From assembly GCA_900319795.1 (NCBI GenBank), contig ONPU01000005.1, positions 1 to 64,000 of the forward strand: a stretch of DNA of 64,000 nucleotides, in the 5' to 3' direction. The stretch comes from an uncultured Eubacteriales bacterium. Lineage in GTDB: Bacteria; Bacillota; Clostridia; Lachnospirales; Lachnospiraceae. Positions 33,454-43,777 of this stretch are shown here, piece by piece. Position 1 is the stretch's first letter. Each line of letters opens with the position of its first letter. Both the position numbers and the translations under genes were made by a program. The notes under the pieces were generated by a model, which did not search any database, was not told where the DNA came from, and worked only from the letters and a program-made list of their open reading frames with translations.

Positions 33454-35628
33454 ATGTTAAAAACAGGAGTCATGTTAGCGGAACGATATGAGATTCTGGG
33501 CAGAATTGGTTCAGGCGGAATGGCTGACGTCTACAAGGCACTGGACCAGAAACTGAACAGATATGTCGCTGTGAAAGTCATGAAACCGGAATTTCAGAGC
33601 GACAGCACATTTATCTCCAAATTCAGACGGGAAGCCCAGGCAGCTGCGGGACTTGCCAATCCGAATATCGTCAATGTATATGACGTCGGAGAGGACGAAG
33701 GCAGTTATTATATTGTAATGGAACTCGTTGAGGGCATTACGCTGAAGGAATATATTGCCAAGAAAGGAAAGCTTTCTGTCCGTGAAGCGACAAGTATCGC
33801 GATTCAGGTGGCAATGGGACTCGCGGCAGCTCATGATCAGGGGATCGTTCACAGAGACGTCAAGCCTCAGAATATCATTATTTCGACTGACGGCAAAGTC
33901 AAGGTGACGGATTTCGGTATCGCGAGAGCTGCTTCCTCCAATACGATCAGCGCCAACGCGATGGGATCTGTTCATTACAGTTCTCCGGAACAGGTGCGCG
34001 GAGGATATTCGGATGAACGTTCGGACATCTATTCGCTCGGAATTACGCTCTATGAGATGATTACCGGTCATGTTCCGTTTGACGGAGAGACAACGGTGGC
34101 GATCGCCATCAAGCATCTGCAGGATGAGATGGAACCGCCTTCAAGCTATACACCGGATCTGCCGTACTCTCTGGAGCAGATTATTTACAAATGTACACAG
34201 AAGAGCGTAGACCGCCGTTATCAGTCCATGAATGACGTCATTACGGACCTGAAACGCTCGCTGATGGAGCCGGACGGTGATTTCGTACAGATCGCGCCGC
34301 TGACCGATCATGCGCGTACCGTGATGATCTCTCCTGCCGAAAAAGCGGCGATCCTCGCCGGAAGCAAAGGCATTTCAACGGCATCGCGTGAAGAGGAGAA
34401 CGCAGGAAGCGGAAGAGCGACGGCCTACTCCTCGATCGAAGCCGCCAGAAAAGGCGTCGAGCATGATGACGACGATGATTATGACGATGAGAAAGATATC
34501 AGCAGCGGACTTGAAAAAGCCGTTACGATCGGAAGTTTTATCGTCTGCGGTCTCATTATCTGCGTTCTGATCTTCTTCATCGGACAGGCGGTTGGCATTT
34601 TCGGAAAGAAAAACAAAGACACCGATACGAATCCGACTGCCGGCGTGACGGATCAGACAGAGGTTGCCGACGGAATTGAAGTGCCGAATCTGATCGGCAT
34701 GACGGAAAATGACGCCCAGGCTGCCGCTACGGCAAAGGGCCTCGGAATCAAGGCTGTCGGTGAGAAGGCATCGGATCAGGCGGTCGGTACAATCGTAGAA
34801 CAGGATCCGGCTGTCGGCTCGATGGTCGAGAAAAACACGACGATCAGCTATGTAAAGAGCAGCGGACCGGAGACCCTTGCTGTTCCGGAAGTTGCGGGCC
34901 TTACACTTGAGGAGGCGCAGGCAGCGCTGACTTCGGCCGGATTTACGAATATCACTTCTCAGAACGAGAGCAATGAGACTGTTCCGATGGGCAGCGTGAT
35001 TTCCATCACACCTGCTGCCGGAGAGCAGACCGTGAGCTCCGCGGCAATTACGCTTACAGTGAGCACGGGTCCGCAGTCTCAGGAAAATATCACAGTTCTC
35101 GACTACAGAGGAAGCGCGGCTGATTTCGCGCAATCAGACGCCGAGTCCAAGGGCCTGATGGTCAGCCTTCGTTATGACACATCGGACAATGTTGCTCAGG
35201 ATGAAGTCATGGCACAGAATCCCGAACCGGGTTCGGAAGTTCCTGCCGGAACACAGATTATTCTGACCGTAAACAACGCGGAGAAAGCTGCTTCCGGTGA
35301 AGGTACGGAAGGCACGACGGAAGAGCAGAACCAGACAACGAATACCGGTGTGGCTTCCGGAAGCTGGGTTTGCATGGCAAATCTCGGCGCGGCTCCGAAT
35401 TACGGCGGAGGAGCTTACAGACTGGTCCTCGTCCAGACTGTGAACGGACTTGAACAGCAGAGTATTATCGAACAGAGCGAGAGTACGCTCCAGTTCCCGT
35501 ATCTGCTTCAGATTACCGGTGCCGAAGGTGTTTCTACAGGATCTGTCTATCTCTATGAATTTGACAGTGAAGCCGGTGACTATGTGCCGCGGGTAACATG
35601 GCCTGTCACATTTGCGGAACAGAACTGA
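33454..35628 (+). CDS. prkC: PASTA-domain serine/threonine protein kinase
   Basis: The 724-residue membrane kinase has a cytoplasmic kinase domain (Lys41 in AVKVM, HRDVKPQN at 133-140, DFG at 153-155), a linker with an acidic Asp run, one membrane helix (about 355-378), and three external PASTA repeats (starting IEVPNLIGM, LAVPEVAGL and ITVLDYRG) that sense peptidoglycan fragments or lipid II. A further C-terminal region of about 110 residues after a Thr/Gln/Glu linker is not a PASTA repeat and is unrecognised. It overlaps the next gene at TGATG. Confidence 0.95.
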   Translation: MLKTGVMLAERYEILGRIGSGGMADVYKALDQKLNRYVAVKVMKPEFQSDSTFISKFRREAQAAAGLANPNIVNVYDVGEDEGSYYIVMELVEGITLKEYIAKKGKLSVREATSIAIQVAMGLAAAHDQGIVHRDVKPQNIIISTDGKVKVTDFGIARAASSNTISANAMGSVHYSSPEQVRGGYSDERSDIYSLGITLYEMITGHVPFDGETTVAIAIKHLQDEMEPPSSYTPDLPYSLEQIIYKCTQKSVDRRYQSMNDVITDLKRSLMEPDGDFVQIAPLTDHARTVMISPAEKAAILAGSKGISTASREEENAGSGRATAYSSIEAARKGVEHDDDDDYDDEKDISSGLEKAVTIGSFIVCGLIICVLIFFIGQAVGIFGKKNKDTDTNPTAGVTDQTEVADGIEVPNLIGMTENDAQAAATAKGLGIKAVGEKASDQAVGTIVEQDPAVGSMVEKNTTISYVKSSGPETLAVPEVAGLTLEEAQAALTSAGFTNITSQNESNETVPMGSVISITPAAGEQTVSSAAITLTVSTGPQSQENITVLDYRGSAADFAQSDAESKGLMVSLRYDTSDNVAQDEVMAQNPEPGSEVPAGTQIILTVNNAEKAASGEGTEGTTEEQNQTTNTGVASGSWVCMANLGAAPNYGGGAYRLVLVQTVNGLEQQSIIEQSESTLQFPYLLQITGAEGVSTGSVYLYEFDSEAGDYVPRVTWPVTFAEQN

Positions 35629-36515
35629 TGAGAGCCAAAATCATTAAAGCAATTGCCGGATTCTTCTACGTATATGCTGGAGAATCCGGCATTTATGAAT
35701 GCAGGGCAAAAGGAATCTTCCGGCTGAAGGGGGTTCGGCCTCTTCCGGGAGACGACGTGGAGTTTGAAATCATTTCCGAAGAAGAGAAGACCGGCCATAT
35801 AACGGAAGTACTTCCGCGCACGAGTTATATAAAGCGGCCTCCCGCTGCCAATCCGGATCAGGTGCTGCTCCTTATGGCCATGAAGCATCCGGATCCGAAT
35901 TATCTTCTTCTGGACCGCTATCTTGTGTCAATGCACCAATGCGGCCTTCCTGCCGTGGTCTGCTTCAATAAGGCGGATCTGGCTTCAGAGGGGCAGATGG
36001 AGGAAATACGGGAAGTCTATAAAGGGGCAGGCGTCCCTGTTCATTTTATGTCTCTTAGGACCGGTGAAGGTGTTGAGGAGGCAAAGGAATTTTTCGAAAA
36101 TCATACGACGGTTCTTGCGGGCCCCAGCGGGGCGGGCAAGTCTTCGCTGGTCAATACCGTACAGAACCGGATTCATATGGAAACGGGTGAGATTTCCAAA
36201 AAACTTGCCCGTGGAAAGAATACGACCCGGCACACGGAACTGATTCCCATTAACGAGCACAGTTTTCTCTTTGATACGCCCGGTTTTACGGCTTTGGAAC
36301 TGGAGGGCATGGAAAAGGAGGAACTGAAGAACGCGTACGCGGAATTCGCGCCCTATGAAGGAACGTGCTTCTTTCAGGGCTGTGTCCATGTTTCGGAACC
36401 GGATTGCGCTGTCATAAATGCTGTCCGGGAAGGACTGATCAGTGAACAGCGGTACCGTCAGTATAAGGTTCTTTTCGAGGAGCTGAAAGAGGCTGAAAAA
36501 CGCCGGTATAAGTAA
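35628..36515 (+). CDS. rsgA: Ribosome small-subunit-dependent GTPase A
   Basis: Helps late 30S assembly. The 295-residue protein has an OB fold, a circularly permuted GTPase with motifs in the order NKAD, GPSGAGKSS and DTPG, and a C-terminal zinc site in CFFQGCVHVSEPDC (C, C, H, C). ATG 35628 overlaps the kinase stop (TGATG). An in-frame ATG at 35598 inside prkC is less likely. In most relatives ribulose-phosphate epimerase and thiamine pyrophosphokinase genes follow; here they do not. Confidence 0.95.
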   Translation: MRAKIIKAIAGFFYVYAGESGIYECRAKGIFRLKGVRPLPGDDVEFEIISEEEKTGHITEVLPRTSYIKRPPAANPDQVLLLMAMKHPDPNYLLLDRYLVSMHQCGLPAVVCFNKADLASEGQMEEIREVYKGAGVPVHFMSLRTGEGVEEAKEFFENHTTVLAGPSGAGKSSLVNTVQNRIHMETGEISKKLARGKNTTRHTELIPINEHSFLFDTPGFTALELEGMEKEELKNAYAEFAPYEGTCFFQGCVHVSEPDCAVINAVREGLISEQRYRQYKVLFEELKEAEKRRYK

Positions 36516-36531
36516 GGAGTCTTTGAAGAAC

Positions 36532-36798
36532 ATGAATCTGAATCAAAAAGCGCCGGATAAAACAAGATGCTGCCTTCGGCTGTTTGTGGCTGCCTATCTG
36601 ATCTATCTCGGCGTATCGATTCTGAAAGGCGTCGCTGCGGACGGAGGGATGAGTATTCCTTTGGTGATCGCAGCCGTCGTATTTATCCTTTTCGGCGTCG
36701 GGTATGCCGTTTTCAGTCTTCGGATTCTGATCGGGATCATGAAGGCGGAAAGAGAGAATAAGGATTCCGATGAACATCAAAATCCCTTTTCGACGTGA
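36532..36798 (+). CDS. Small membrane protein (88 residues)
   Basis: After a short charged start come two hydrophobic segments (LFVAAYLIYLGVSIL and IPLVIAAVVFILFGVGYAVF), then LRILIGIMKAERENKDSDEHQ, a charged tail. No family is recognised. AAGGAG at 36514-36519 serves either TTG 36523, with a tight spacing, or ATG 36532; I prefer the latter. It lies between rsgA and the phosphopantetheinyl transferase gene, probably in their transcript. Confidence 0.65.
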   Translation: MNLNQKAPDKTRCCLRLFVAAYLIYLGVSILKGVAADGGMSIPLVIAAVVFILFGVGYAVFSLRILIGIMKAERENKDSDEHQNPFST

Positions 36799-36808
36799 GG
36801 AACATTTC

Positions 36809-37561
36809 ATGATAAAGCCGGATGAAAAAACTGCGATTGTCTTGTGGAGTCATGCAGGTTATAAGGTGTATTCGGCAGAGGAAACCCGGTTTCTGGAAAT
36901 GTGGTCAGGTGTCAAAACAGCTGACTACCGCTTTTCCAGGGACCGGGCTTTGCATTTGACGGGCATTCTTCTGGCGGAGTACGGGGCGATAGTCTATGAC
37001 GGCCGCACGCATCGGATGGAGAAGAATCCGATGGGAAAGCCCTATTACAAGGACAGCGGACTTCATTTTAATATCACCCATTCCGGCGACATTGTTGCCT
37101 GCGGCTTTTCTCTGGATCCGATCGGTGTGGATGTGGAGTGTCCCAAAAGAAGTATTGAGGATGTGGTGAAGCATTTCTTTTCGGAGGAAGAGATCGCGTG
37201 GATCTCTAAGGATGGCTTCTCAAATGACAGGGCAGTTCTTTTGTGGTCTTACAAAGAGAGCTATCTGAAGCAGAAAGGGAGCAGCGTAGGTGAAATAAAG
37301 AAGCTGAAACCGATGGTCTGTGAGGGGCAGCCGGTATCAAACTATGAGGATGTCAGACTGTTTCGGGAATATACGGGAACCGCTGAAGGAGACAGTCGTA
37401 AAGAATCGGGCTGCGGACATGCGATTGTGGCCTGTACCGCGCCGGGAATTGAGAAAGTTATATACCGGCAGATTGAGGCGGAGGAGTTATCGCAGCTCAT
37501 AAAAGAAATTGCCGGTAAAAGTACTGCGTCTGTGAGCGCAGCTATGAAAATGTCACTATAA
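36809..37561 (+). CDS. 4'-phosphopantetheinyl transferase, Sfp type
   Basis: Transfers phosphopantetheine from CoA to a carrier protein. The core motifs are FNITHSGD, GVDVEC (metal Asp and Glu) and WSYKESYLK (the W-x-x-KES-x-x-K helix). The 250 residues match the Sfp group rather than the short AcpS group, so it could serve acyl or peptidyl carriers of secondary pathways as well as fatty acid synthesis; no carrier gene is in the window. ATG 36809 follows GTGAGG. Confidence 0.85.
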   Translation: MIKPDEKTAIVLWSHAGYKVYSAEETRFLEMWSGVKTADYRFSRDRALHLTGILLAEYGAIVYDGRTHRMEKNPMGKPYYKDSGLHFNITHSGDIVACGFSLDPIGVDVECPKRSIEDVVKHFFSEEEIAWISKDGFSNDRAVLLWSYKESYLKQKGSSVGEIKKLKPMVCEGQPVSNYEDVRLFREYTGTAEGDSRKESGCGHAIVACTAPGIEKVIYRQIEAEELSQLIKEIAGKSTASVSAAMKMSL

Positions 37562-37621
37562 TACGATGTGGAAACGTAATATAATACCGCTTCATGTCGA
37601 TTAATTACAAATAGAGAAACA

Positions 37622-37777
37622 ATGAGTATGCCGATAAGTAATACAACAGAGACACGAAATGCAAATACGATGAACCTAGACAGGATGACATCGCTGGAGA
37701 TCGTCCGTGCCATGAACCGGGAGGACCAAACGGTCCCTCTCGCTATTCGGAGAAGAAAGATTTCATACGCTTGTTGA
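37622..37777 (+). pseudogene. murQ: Truncated N-terminus of MurNAc-6-phosphate etherase
   Basis: A 51-codon frame reads NTTETRNANTMNLDRMTSLE, then IVRAMNREDQTVPLAI, before changing to an unrelated RRRKISYAC and a stop. TE-RN-NT-NLD-(M/L)-S/T-LEIV-x-(M/I)N-EDQ-V is the start of MurQ, a protein of about 300 residues that opens the ether of recycled MurNAc-6-phosphate. The rest of the gene, including the SIS domain, is missing. It is a deletion remnant and has no good ribosome binding site. Confidence 0.7.
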
Positions 37778-37802
37778 GAAAAAAGAGCCCGTTTGGTATA
37801 AT
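37774..37802 (+). promoter_or_regulatory. ychF promoter
   Basis: TTGAGA (37774-37779), 17 bases, TATAAT (37797-37802). The promoter overlaps the stop of the murQ remnant, which suggests that the deletion endpoint settled just before it. The transcript would have a leader of about 113 bases that contains a perfect hairpin (GGCAGC-CGG-GCTGCC, near 37887-37901). Confidence 0.75.
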
Positions 37803-37921
37803 TAACATTTACTGTGGGCTTTTTTTGTGCGTTAAGGTGCAGAGAAAGCCATGGTAAGGGACAAGCACCTAAAAACCATAATGCGGCAGCCGGGCTGCCA
37901 AAGTAAGGAGATCAATCTGAG

Positions 37922-39025
37922 ATGAAGCTTGGTATCGTGGGACTTCCGAATGTCGGAAAAAGCACGCTGTTTAATTCACTGACTAAGGCAGGCGCGGAAT
38001 CCGCCAATTATCCGTTCTGCACAATCGATCCCAATGTGGGCATCGTGGCTGTGCCGGATGAAAGACTGAAGCTGCTGGGAGATTTCAGCCATTCGAAAAA
38101 AGTGACCCCTGCGGTGATCGAATTTGTGGATATCGCCGGACTCGTAAAGGGAGCGTCCAAAGGCGAAGGTCTCGGCAATCAGTTCCTTGCCAATATTCGC
38201 GAGTGCGAGGCAATTGTGCATGTCGTCCGCTGCTTTGAGGACAGCAATATCATCCATGTAGACGGTTCGATCGATCCGGTCAGAGATATCGAGACGATCA
38301 ATCTGGAACTTCTCTTCGCGGATCTGGAAGTGCTGGATCGGCGCATCGCGAAGACCGGAAAGGCAGCGAAATCCGGAGCGGACAAGAACGCCAAAAAAGA
38401 ATATGAGATCCTTCAGAGGCTTCATGATCATCTGGAAAACGGCAGCATGTGCCGGACGCTGGAGTCTGAAAGTGAAGAGGAGACTGCGCTTCGGAAAACG
38501 ATTGGTTTACTTACCGACAAGCCCGTGATCTACGCGGCAAATGTGTCCGACGAAGACCTGGCGGATGACGGCGCTTCGAACGAATATGTACAGGCAGTGA
38601 GAAAGATTGCTGATGCGGAAGGTGCGAAGGCCTTTGTGATTTCCGCAGAAATCGAGCAGGAAATTGCCGAACTGGACGATGAGGAAAAAGCGGATTTCTT
38701 CGCGGATCTGGGAATTACGAAGTCCGGTCTTGAGAAACTGATCGAAGCCAGTTATTCTCTTCTGGGACTGATGAGCTTCCTTACGACGGGAGAGGATGAA
38801 ACGAGAGCCTGGACGATTCCGATGAACTGCAAGGCTCCGAAAGCCGCCGGCAAGATTCACACGGACTTTGAACGCGGATTCATCAAGGCGGAAGTGATTA
38901 ATTATCAGCAGCTTCTGGACTGCGGATCCTATGCAGCCGCAAGAGAAAAAGGTCTTGTCCGGATTGAAGGCAAGGAGTATGTCGTTCAGGACGGCGATGT
39001 GATCACATTCAGATTCAACGTCTGA
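37922..39025 (+). CDS. ychF: Redox-regulated ATPase YchF
   Basis: The 367-residue Obg-family protein has [15 protein letters not shown] (P-loop), [20 protein letters not shown] (switch region), the altered base-specificity motif YAANVSDED typical of this ATP-preferring family, and a C-terminal TGS domain. It binds ribosomes and affects translation and stress responses. AAGGAG sets the start. Confidence 0.95.
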   Translation: MKLGIVGLPNVGKSTLFNSLTKAGAESANYPFCTIDPNVGIVAVPDERLKLLGDFSHSKKVTPAVIEFVDIAGLVKGASKGEGLGNQFLANIRECEAIVHVVRCFEDSNIIHVDGSIDPVRDIETINLELLFADLEVLDRRIAKTGKAAKSGADKNAKKEYEILQRLHDHLENGSMCRTLESESEEETALRKTIGLLTDKPVIYAANVSDEDLADDGASNEYVQAVRKIADAEGAKAFVISAEIEQEIAELDDEEKADFFADLGITKSGLEKLIEASYSLLGLMSFLTTGEDETRAWTIPMNCKAPKAAGKIHTDFERGFIKAEVINYQQLLDCGSYAAAREKGLVRIEGKEYVVQDGDVITFRFNV

Positions 39026-39040
39026 GCACGGGATTTCACT

Positions 39041-39910
39041 ATGGATTATCAGATTAATTTTCCGCATGTCGGGATCTTTCTTCCGCATGTCGGAAAAAAT
39101 ATACAGATCGGAAATTTTACGATTGCCTATTACGGAATCGCAATCGCGATCGGGATGCTGCTCGGAATAACCGCCATCTGCAAAAGAGCGGAGGAAACCG
39201 GGCAGAAGGCTGACGACTACATTGATATCAGCATCTGGACCATGATCTTCGGTATCATCGGAGCCAGAATCTACTATGTGATTTTTGCCTGGGACAGTTA
39301 TAAGGACAGGCCGCTCTCCGTTTTCAATATCCGGGAAGGCGGACTGGCCATTTACGGCGGAATCATTGCCGGTACGCTGACAATGTATGTGCTCTCGAAG
39401 ATCAAGAAGATTTCATTTCCCAAAATTCTGGAGACGGTCGCGATCGGGGTTCCGATCGGTCAGATTCTGGGACGCTGGGGGAACTTCTTCAACAGAGAGG
39501 CGTTCGGGGCATATACGGACAGCTTTTTCGCGATGCAGCTTCCGGTGTCGGCCGTGCGCCAGAATGAGATCACCAAAGAAATGTGGGATCATCTTGTGAA
39601 CCTTAACGGTGTGGATTTTATACAGGTTCATCCCACCTTTCTGTATGAATCACTCTGGAACTGCGGTGTTGTTCTCATGCTGTTTCTGATGAGGAAGAAG
39701 ACGAAGTTCGACGGAGAGCTCTTCGCGCTCTATATCGCGGGATACGGGCTCGGCCGTTTCTTTATCGAGTCCTTAAGGACGGATCAGCTTCTTGTTCCCG
39801 GAACGACCATACCGGTTTCAATGGTTGTTTCGGCTGTGTCTTTTACAGCCTGCGTTTTGATCATTGTCACAGGAAGAAAGCGGGCATCCGAAAGAGCAGC
39901 AGTTTCTTGA
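39041..39910 (+). CDS. lgt: Prolipoprotein diacylglyceryl transferase
   Basis: This membrane enzyme transfers diacylglycerol from phosphatidylglycerol to the Cys of prolipoproteins, such as the TAXI receptor at 15.2 kb. The signature GRWGNFFNREAFG, the REGGLAIYGG segment with the essential Arg, and the C-terminal YGLGRFFIESLRTDQL are present, with about seven helices in 289 residues. It starts 15 bases after ychF and precedes uvrA by 12 bases. Confidence 0.95.
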   Translation: MDYQINFPHVGIFLPHVGKNIQIGNFTIAYYGIAIAIGMLLGITAICKRAEETGQKADDYIDISIWTMIFGIIGARIYYVIFAWDSYKDRPLSVFNIREGGLAIYGGIIAGTLTMYVLSKIKKISFPKILETVAIGVPIGQILGRWGNFFNREAFGAYTDSFFAMQLPVSAVRQNEITKEMWDHLVNLNGVDFIQVHPTFLYESLWNCGVVLMLFLMRKKTKFDGELFALYIAGYGLGRFFIESLRTDQLLVPGTTIPVSMVVSAVSFTACVLIIVTGRKRASERAAVS

Positions 39911-39922
39911 AAATGAGGTCAT

Positions 39923-42751
39923 ATGGAACGAAAATATATCAGAATCCGGGGCGCCAGAGAAAATAATCTGAAGAGCCTTGACGCGGATATTCCGCGCGGC
40001 GAACTGGTGGTTCTCACCGGACTTTCGGGCTCAGGAAAGAGCTCACTTGCATTTGATACGATTTACGCGGAAGGACAGAGACGCTATATGGAGTCTCTGT
40101 CCTCTTACGCACGCCAGTTTCTGGGCCAGATGGAAAAGCCGGACGTGGACAGTATCGAAGGACTGCCGCCAGCCATTTCCATCGACCAGAAAACCACAAA
40201 CCGGAATCCGCGGTCGACGGTCGGAACTGTGACGGAGATTTTCGACTATCTCCGTCTTCTCTACGCGCGGATCGGGATTCCGCACTGCCCGAACTGCGGA
40301 CGCGAGATCCACAGGCAGAGCGTGGACCAGATGGTGGATCAGCTGATGGCCCTTCCGGAAAGAAGCAGAATCCAGCTTCTGGCGCCGGTCGTGCGGGGCA
40401 GGAAAGGACGCCACGAGAAGGTCTTCGAGCAGGCAAAGAAGAGCGGCTATGTTCGTGTGATGGTTGATGGAAATCAGTATGATCTCTCCGAGGAAATCAG
40501 CCTTGATAAAAACCAGAAGCATGATATCGAGATCATCGTAGATCGTCTCGTCATCAAAGAGGGAATTGAAAAGCGGCTGACGGACTCGATCGAGACAGTT
40601 CTGGCCCAGACAAACGGCCTTCTGACCGTGGATCTGATGGACGGAAATACACTGAATCTCTCTTCGAATTTCGCGTGCCCGGACTGCGGTATCAGCATTG
40701 AGGAAATCGAACCCCGCAGCTTTTCATTCAATAATCCTTTCGGGGCCTGTCCGGAGTGCACGGGCCTCGGCTACCGCATGGAATTTGATCCGGATCTGAT
40801 GATTCCGGACCGGGATAAATCCATCGCGGAGGGATGTATCACGGTACTTGGCTGGCAAAGCGCCACGGATGCGGGAAGCTTTACACATGCTCTCCTTGTG
40901 GCGCTGGCGGACGAATACGGATTCAGTCTGGAGACGCCATTTAAAAAACTGCCGAAAAATGTCCGCGAAATGCTGATCAGCGGTAAAGGAAGCCGTCCGG
41001 TCAAAGTGCATTATAAGGGTCAAAGAGGCGTCGGGATTTATGATGTGACTTTTGAAGGCCTGGTGAAAAATGTGGAACGCCGCTACCGGGAGACCTATTC
41101 CGACACCATGAAATCGGAATATGAGAAGTTCATGTGCATCACGCCCTGTCCGGCCTGCGGAGGACAGAGACTGAAACCGTCTTCCCTGGCCGTAACTGTC
41201 GGTGGGAAAAATATCATTTCCATGACGGATTATCCGGTGGTGCAGCTTCTGGAACGCCTGAAAAAACTGAAACTGACAAAATATCAGATGCAGGTCGGGG
41301 GTCTCATTTTAAAAGAAATCAATTCCAGGACGAAGTTCCTCAACGATGTCGGACTCGGATATCTGACACTTTCCCGGGCAACCGGAACTCTTTCGGGAGG
41401 GGAGGCGCAGCGAATCCGTCTGGCGACCCAGATCGGTTCGGGTCTTGTGGGCGTCGCCTACATACTGGACGAACCGAGCATCGGTCTGCACCAAAGGGAT
41501 AATGACAAGCTTCTTGCCACGCTGAAGAATCTCCGGGATCTCGGAAACTCGGTCATCGTCGTCGAACATGACGAAGATACGATCAGGGCAGCCGACCATG
41601 TTCTGGATATCGGGCCGGGAGCGGGAGAACACGGAGGCACACTTGTCGCCCAAGGAACCGCCGAGGATTTGATGAAATGTCCGGAGTCGATTACGGGGCA
41701 GTACCTGAGCGGAAAAATGAAGATTCCCGTTCCGGCCGTGCGCCGCGCTCCTTCGGGATGGCTGAAAGTAAGGGGAGCATCGGTCAACAATCTGAAAAAA
41801 CTGGATGTGGATATTCCGACGGGGGTTTTCACCTGTGTGACCGGCGTATCCGGGTCGGGAAAGAGCTCCCTCATCAATGAAGTTCTTTACAAACGGCTTG
41901 CGAGGGATCTGAACCGCGCGTACGAAAAACCCGGTAAGCACAGGGAGATTTACGGGATCGACAAACTGGACAAGGTCATCAATATCGACCAGAGCCCGAT
42001 CGGGCGGACGCCCCGCTCCAATCCGGCCACGTATACCGGCGTGTTTGATCTGATCCGCGATTTGTTTGCCTCTACGCAGGACGCCAAAATGCGCGGATAC
42101 AAGAAAGGACGTTTTTCATTTAACGTGAAGGGCGGCCGCTGCGAAGCCTGCCAGGGAGACGGCATCATCAAGATCGAGATGCACTTTCTGCCGGATGTGT
42201 ACGTGCCTTGTGAAGTATGCCACGGAAAGCGCTACAACCGCGAGACTCTGGATGTACGCTATAAGGGGAAGAGCATCTACGATGTTCTCGATATGACGGT
42301 GGAAGAAGCCCTGGAATTTTTTTCACACGTACCGAGGATCCGTGACAAGATTCAGACGCTCTATGACGTCGGACTGGGATATATTCGGCTCGGGCAGCCG
42401 TCTACGCAGCTGTCCGGAGGAGAGGCTCAGCGTATCAAACTCGCCTCGGAACTGTCACGCCGCGCTACCGGGAAGACGGTCTATATTCTGGACGAGCCGA
42501 CAACGGGGCTTCATTTCGCGGACGTGCACAAGCTGATTGAGATTATCAGGAGGCTCACGGATCAGGGGAATACGCTGATCGTGATTGAACACAATCTGGA
42601 CGTCATCAAGACCGCGGACTATATCATCGATCTCGGACCGGAAGGCGGAGACGGCGGAGGCAGGCTGATCGCCTGCGGGACGCCTGAGGAGGTCGCGGCA
42701 GTGGAAGAGTCCTATACCGGACAGTACCTGAAGCGGTATCTGGTCCAGTAG
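39923..42751 (+). CDS. uvrA: Excinuclease ABC subunit A
   Basis: UvrA finds bulky DNA lesions. The 942-residue protein has two ABC ATPase modules (P-loops [12 protein letters not shown] and [10 protein letters not shown]; signatures LSGGEAQRI twice) and zinc-finger modules ([14 protein letters not shown]...[12 protein letters not shown]...[10 protein letters not shown]). Complete, with no defects seen. Partners uvrB and uvrC are not in the window. Confidence 0.97.
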   Translation: MERKYIRIRGARENNLKSLDADIPRGELVVLTGLSGSGKSSLAFDTIYAEGQRRYMESLSSYARQFLGQMEKPDVDSIEGLPPAISIDQKTTNRNPRSTVGTVTEIFDYLRLLYARIGIPHCPNCGREIHRQSVDQMVDQLMALPERSRIQLLAPVVRGRKGRHEKVFEQAKKSGYVRVMVDGNQYDLSEEISLDKNQKHDIEIIVDRLVIKEGIEKRLTDSIETVLAQTNGLLTVDLMDGNTLNLSSNFACPDCGISIEEIEPRSFSFNNPFGACPECTGLGYRMEFDPDLMIPDRDKSIAEGCITVLGWQSATDAGSFTHALLVALADEYGFSLETPFKKLPKNVREMLISGKGSRPVKVHYKGQRGVGIYDVTFEGLVKNVERRYRETYSDTMKSEYEKFMCITPCPACGGQRLKPSSLAVTVGGKNIISMTDYPVVQLLERLKKLKLTKYQMQVGGLILKEINSRTKFLNDVGLGYLTLSRATGTLSGGEAQRIRLATQIGSGLVGVAYILDEPSIGLHQRDNDKLLATLKNLRDLGNSVIVVEHDEDTIRAADHVLDIGPGAGEHGGTLVAQGTAEDLMKCPESITGQYLSGKMKIPVPAVRRAPSGWLKVRGASVNNLKKLDVDIPTGVFTCVTGVSGSGKSSLINEVLYKRLARDLNRAYEKPGKHREIYGIDKLDKVINIDQSPIGRTPRSNPATYTGVFDLIRDLFASTQDAKMRGYKKGRFSFNVKGGRCEACQGDGIIKIEMHFLPDVYVPCEVCHGKRYNRETLDVRYKGKSIYDVLDMTVEEALEFFSHVPRIRDKIQTLYDVGLGYIRLGQPSTQLSGGEAQRIKLASELSRRATGKTVYILDEPTTGLHFADVHKLIEIIRRLTDQGNTLIVIEHNLDVIKTADYIIDLGPEGGDGGGRLIACGTPEEVAAVEESYTGQYLKRYLVQ

Positions 42752-42836
42752 GTTTTCGCTGCGCGGAAGCCGTCTAAAGTGTTTATACAATGATCTCAGG
42801 AAAACTTTTGGCAAGCGTTACAAAGAAGAGGTAGAT

Positions 42837-43724
42837 ATGAATACAGGATATGTGGCGGTGATCGGCAGGCCGAATGTCGGAAAATCAACGCTTATGAACC
42901 ATCTGATCGGGCAGAAGATCGCGATTACATCCGATCGTCCGCAGACGACACGGCAGCGGATTCAGACCGTCTATACGGATGAAAGAGGCCAGATCATCTT
43001 TCTGGACACTCCGGGATTTATAAGAAAAACCCGCAATAAGCTGGGTGAATACATGCTGGAGACTTCTCTCGGCGTGCTGGGAGACGCGGATGTCATCTGC
43101 TGGCTGGTAGAGCCTTCCTCCCATATCGGAGAAGGGGACAGAGAGATCGCGGAGGCGCTCGCGAAGGTGAAAAAGCCGATCCTCCTTTTGATTAATAAGA
43201 CGGACACGGTACAGTATACTCAGCTGCTCGGCATCATAGACAGCTGGAAGGACGTGCTCCATTTTGCGGAAATCCTGCCTGTGTCCGGTCTCAAAGGAGA
43301 CGGCCTTAAGGAATTGACGGACGTGATTTTCCGCTATCTTCCGGAAGGACCTCTTCTTTTCGATGAAGAGACGCTGACGGATCAGCCTGTCAGGGATATC
43401 GCCGCCGAGATTATTCGTGAAAAAGCTCTGAGAATGCTGAAAAATGAAGTCCCTCACGGGATCGCCGTAACGATCGAGCGCTTCCATGAAAGAGAGGACG
43501 GCCTGACAGAGATCGAAGCTTCCGTGATCTGTGAAAAGGACAGCCATAAGGGCATTATCATCGGCAAAGGCGGTCAGATGCTGAAAAAGATCGGAAGTGC
43601 CGCCCGCAGGGACATTGAGGAGCTGACGGGCGGAAAGGTGTTCCTGAAGCTGTTTGTGAAGGTGAGAAAAGACTGGCGGGATCAGGAACTGATGCTGAAG
43701 AATTTCGGATATCACCAGAAGTGA
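42837..43724 (+). CDS. era: GTPase Era
   Basis: Ribosome assembly GTPase with [12 protein letters not shown] (G1), DTPGF (G3), NKTD (G4) and a C-terminal KH domain (IIIGKGGQMLKKIG) that binds the 3' end of 16S rRNA. 295 residues is standard. GAAGAGG precedes ATG 42837. Era and RecO genes are often adjacent, as here. Confidence 0.96.
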   Translation: MNTGYVAVIGRPNVGKSTLMNHLIGQKIAITSDRPQTTRQRIQTVYTDERGQIIFLDTPGFIRKTRNKLGEYMLETSLGVLGDADVICWLVEPSSHIGEGDREIAEALAKVKKPILLLINKTDTVQYTQLLGIIDSWKDVLHFAEILPVSGLKGDGLKELTDVIFRYLPEGPLLFDEETLTDQPVRDIAAEIIREKALRMLKNEVPHGIAVTIERFHEREDGLTEIEASVICEKDSHKGIIIGKGGQMLKKIGSAARRDIEELTGGKVFLKLFVKVRKDWRDQELMLKNFGYHQK

Positions 43725-43728
43725 CCAT

Positions 43729-43761
43729 GTGCACCAAAGGTGCCTGACCCCTTTGGTGCAC
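43729..43761. repeat. REP-like perfect palindrome between era and recO
   Basis: GTGCACCAAAGG (43729-43740) and CCTTTGGTGCAC (43750-43761) form a perfect 12-bp stem with a 9-base loop, and no T run follows. The inner GTGCCTGACCCC resembles elements seen many times in some bacterial genomes near REP-associated transposases. It occurs once in this window. Confidence 0.6.
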
Positions 43762-43777
43762 TGAGAGTGAATGGAAG

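Noticed and set aside
42780..42795. The string TGTTTATACAATGATC, shared with the palindrome at 49583-49598
   Set aside because: A single 16-base match in 64 kb of sequence is expected about as often as not by chance, and the copy here is not palindromic.
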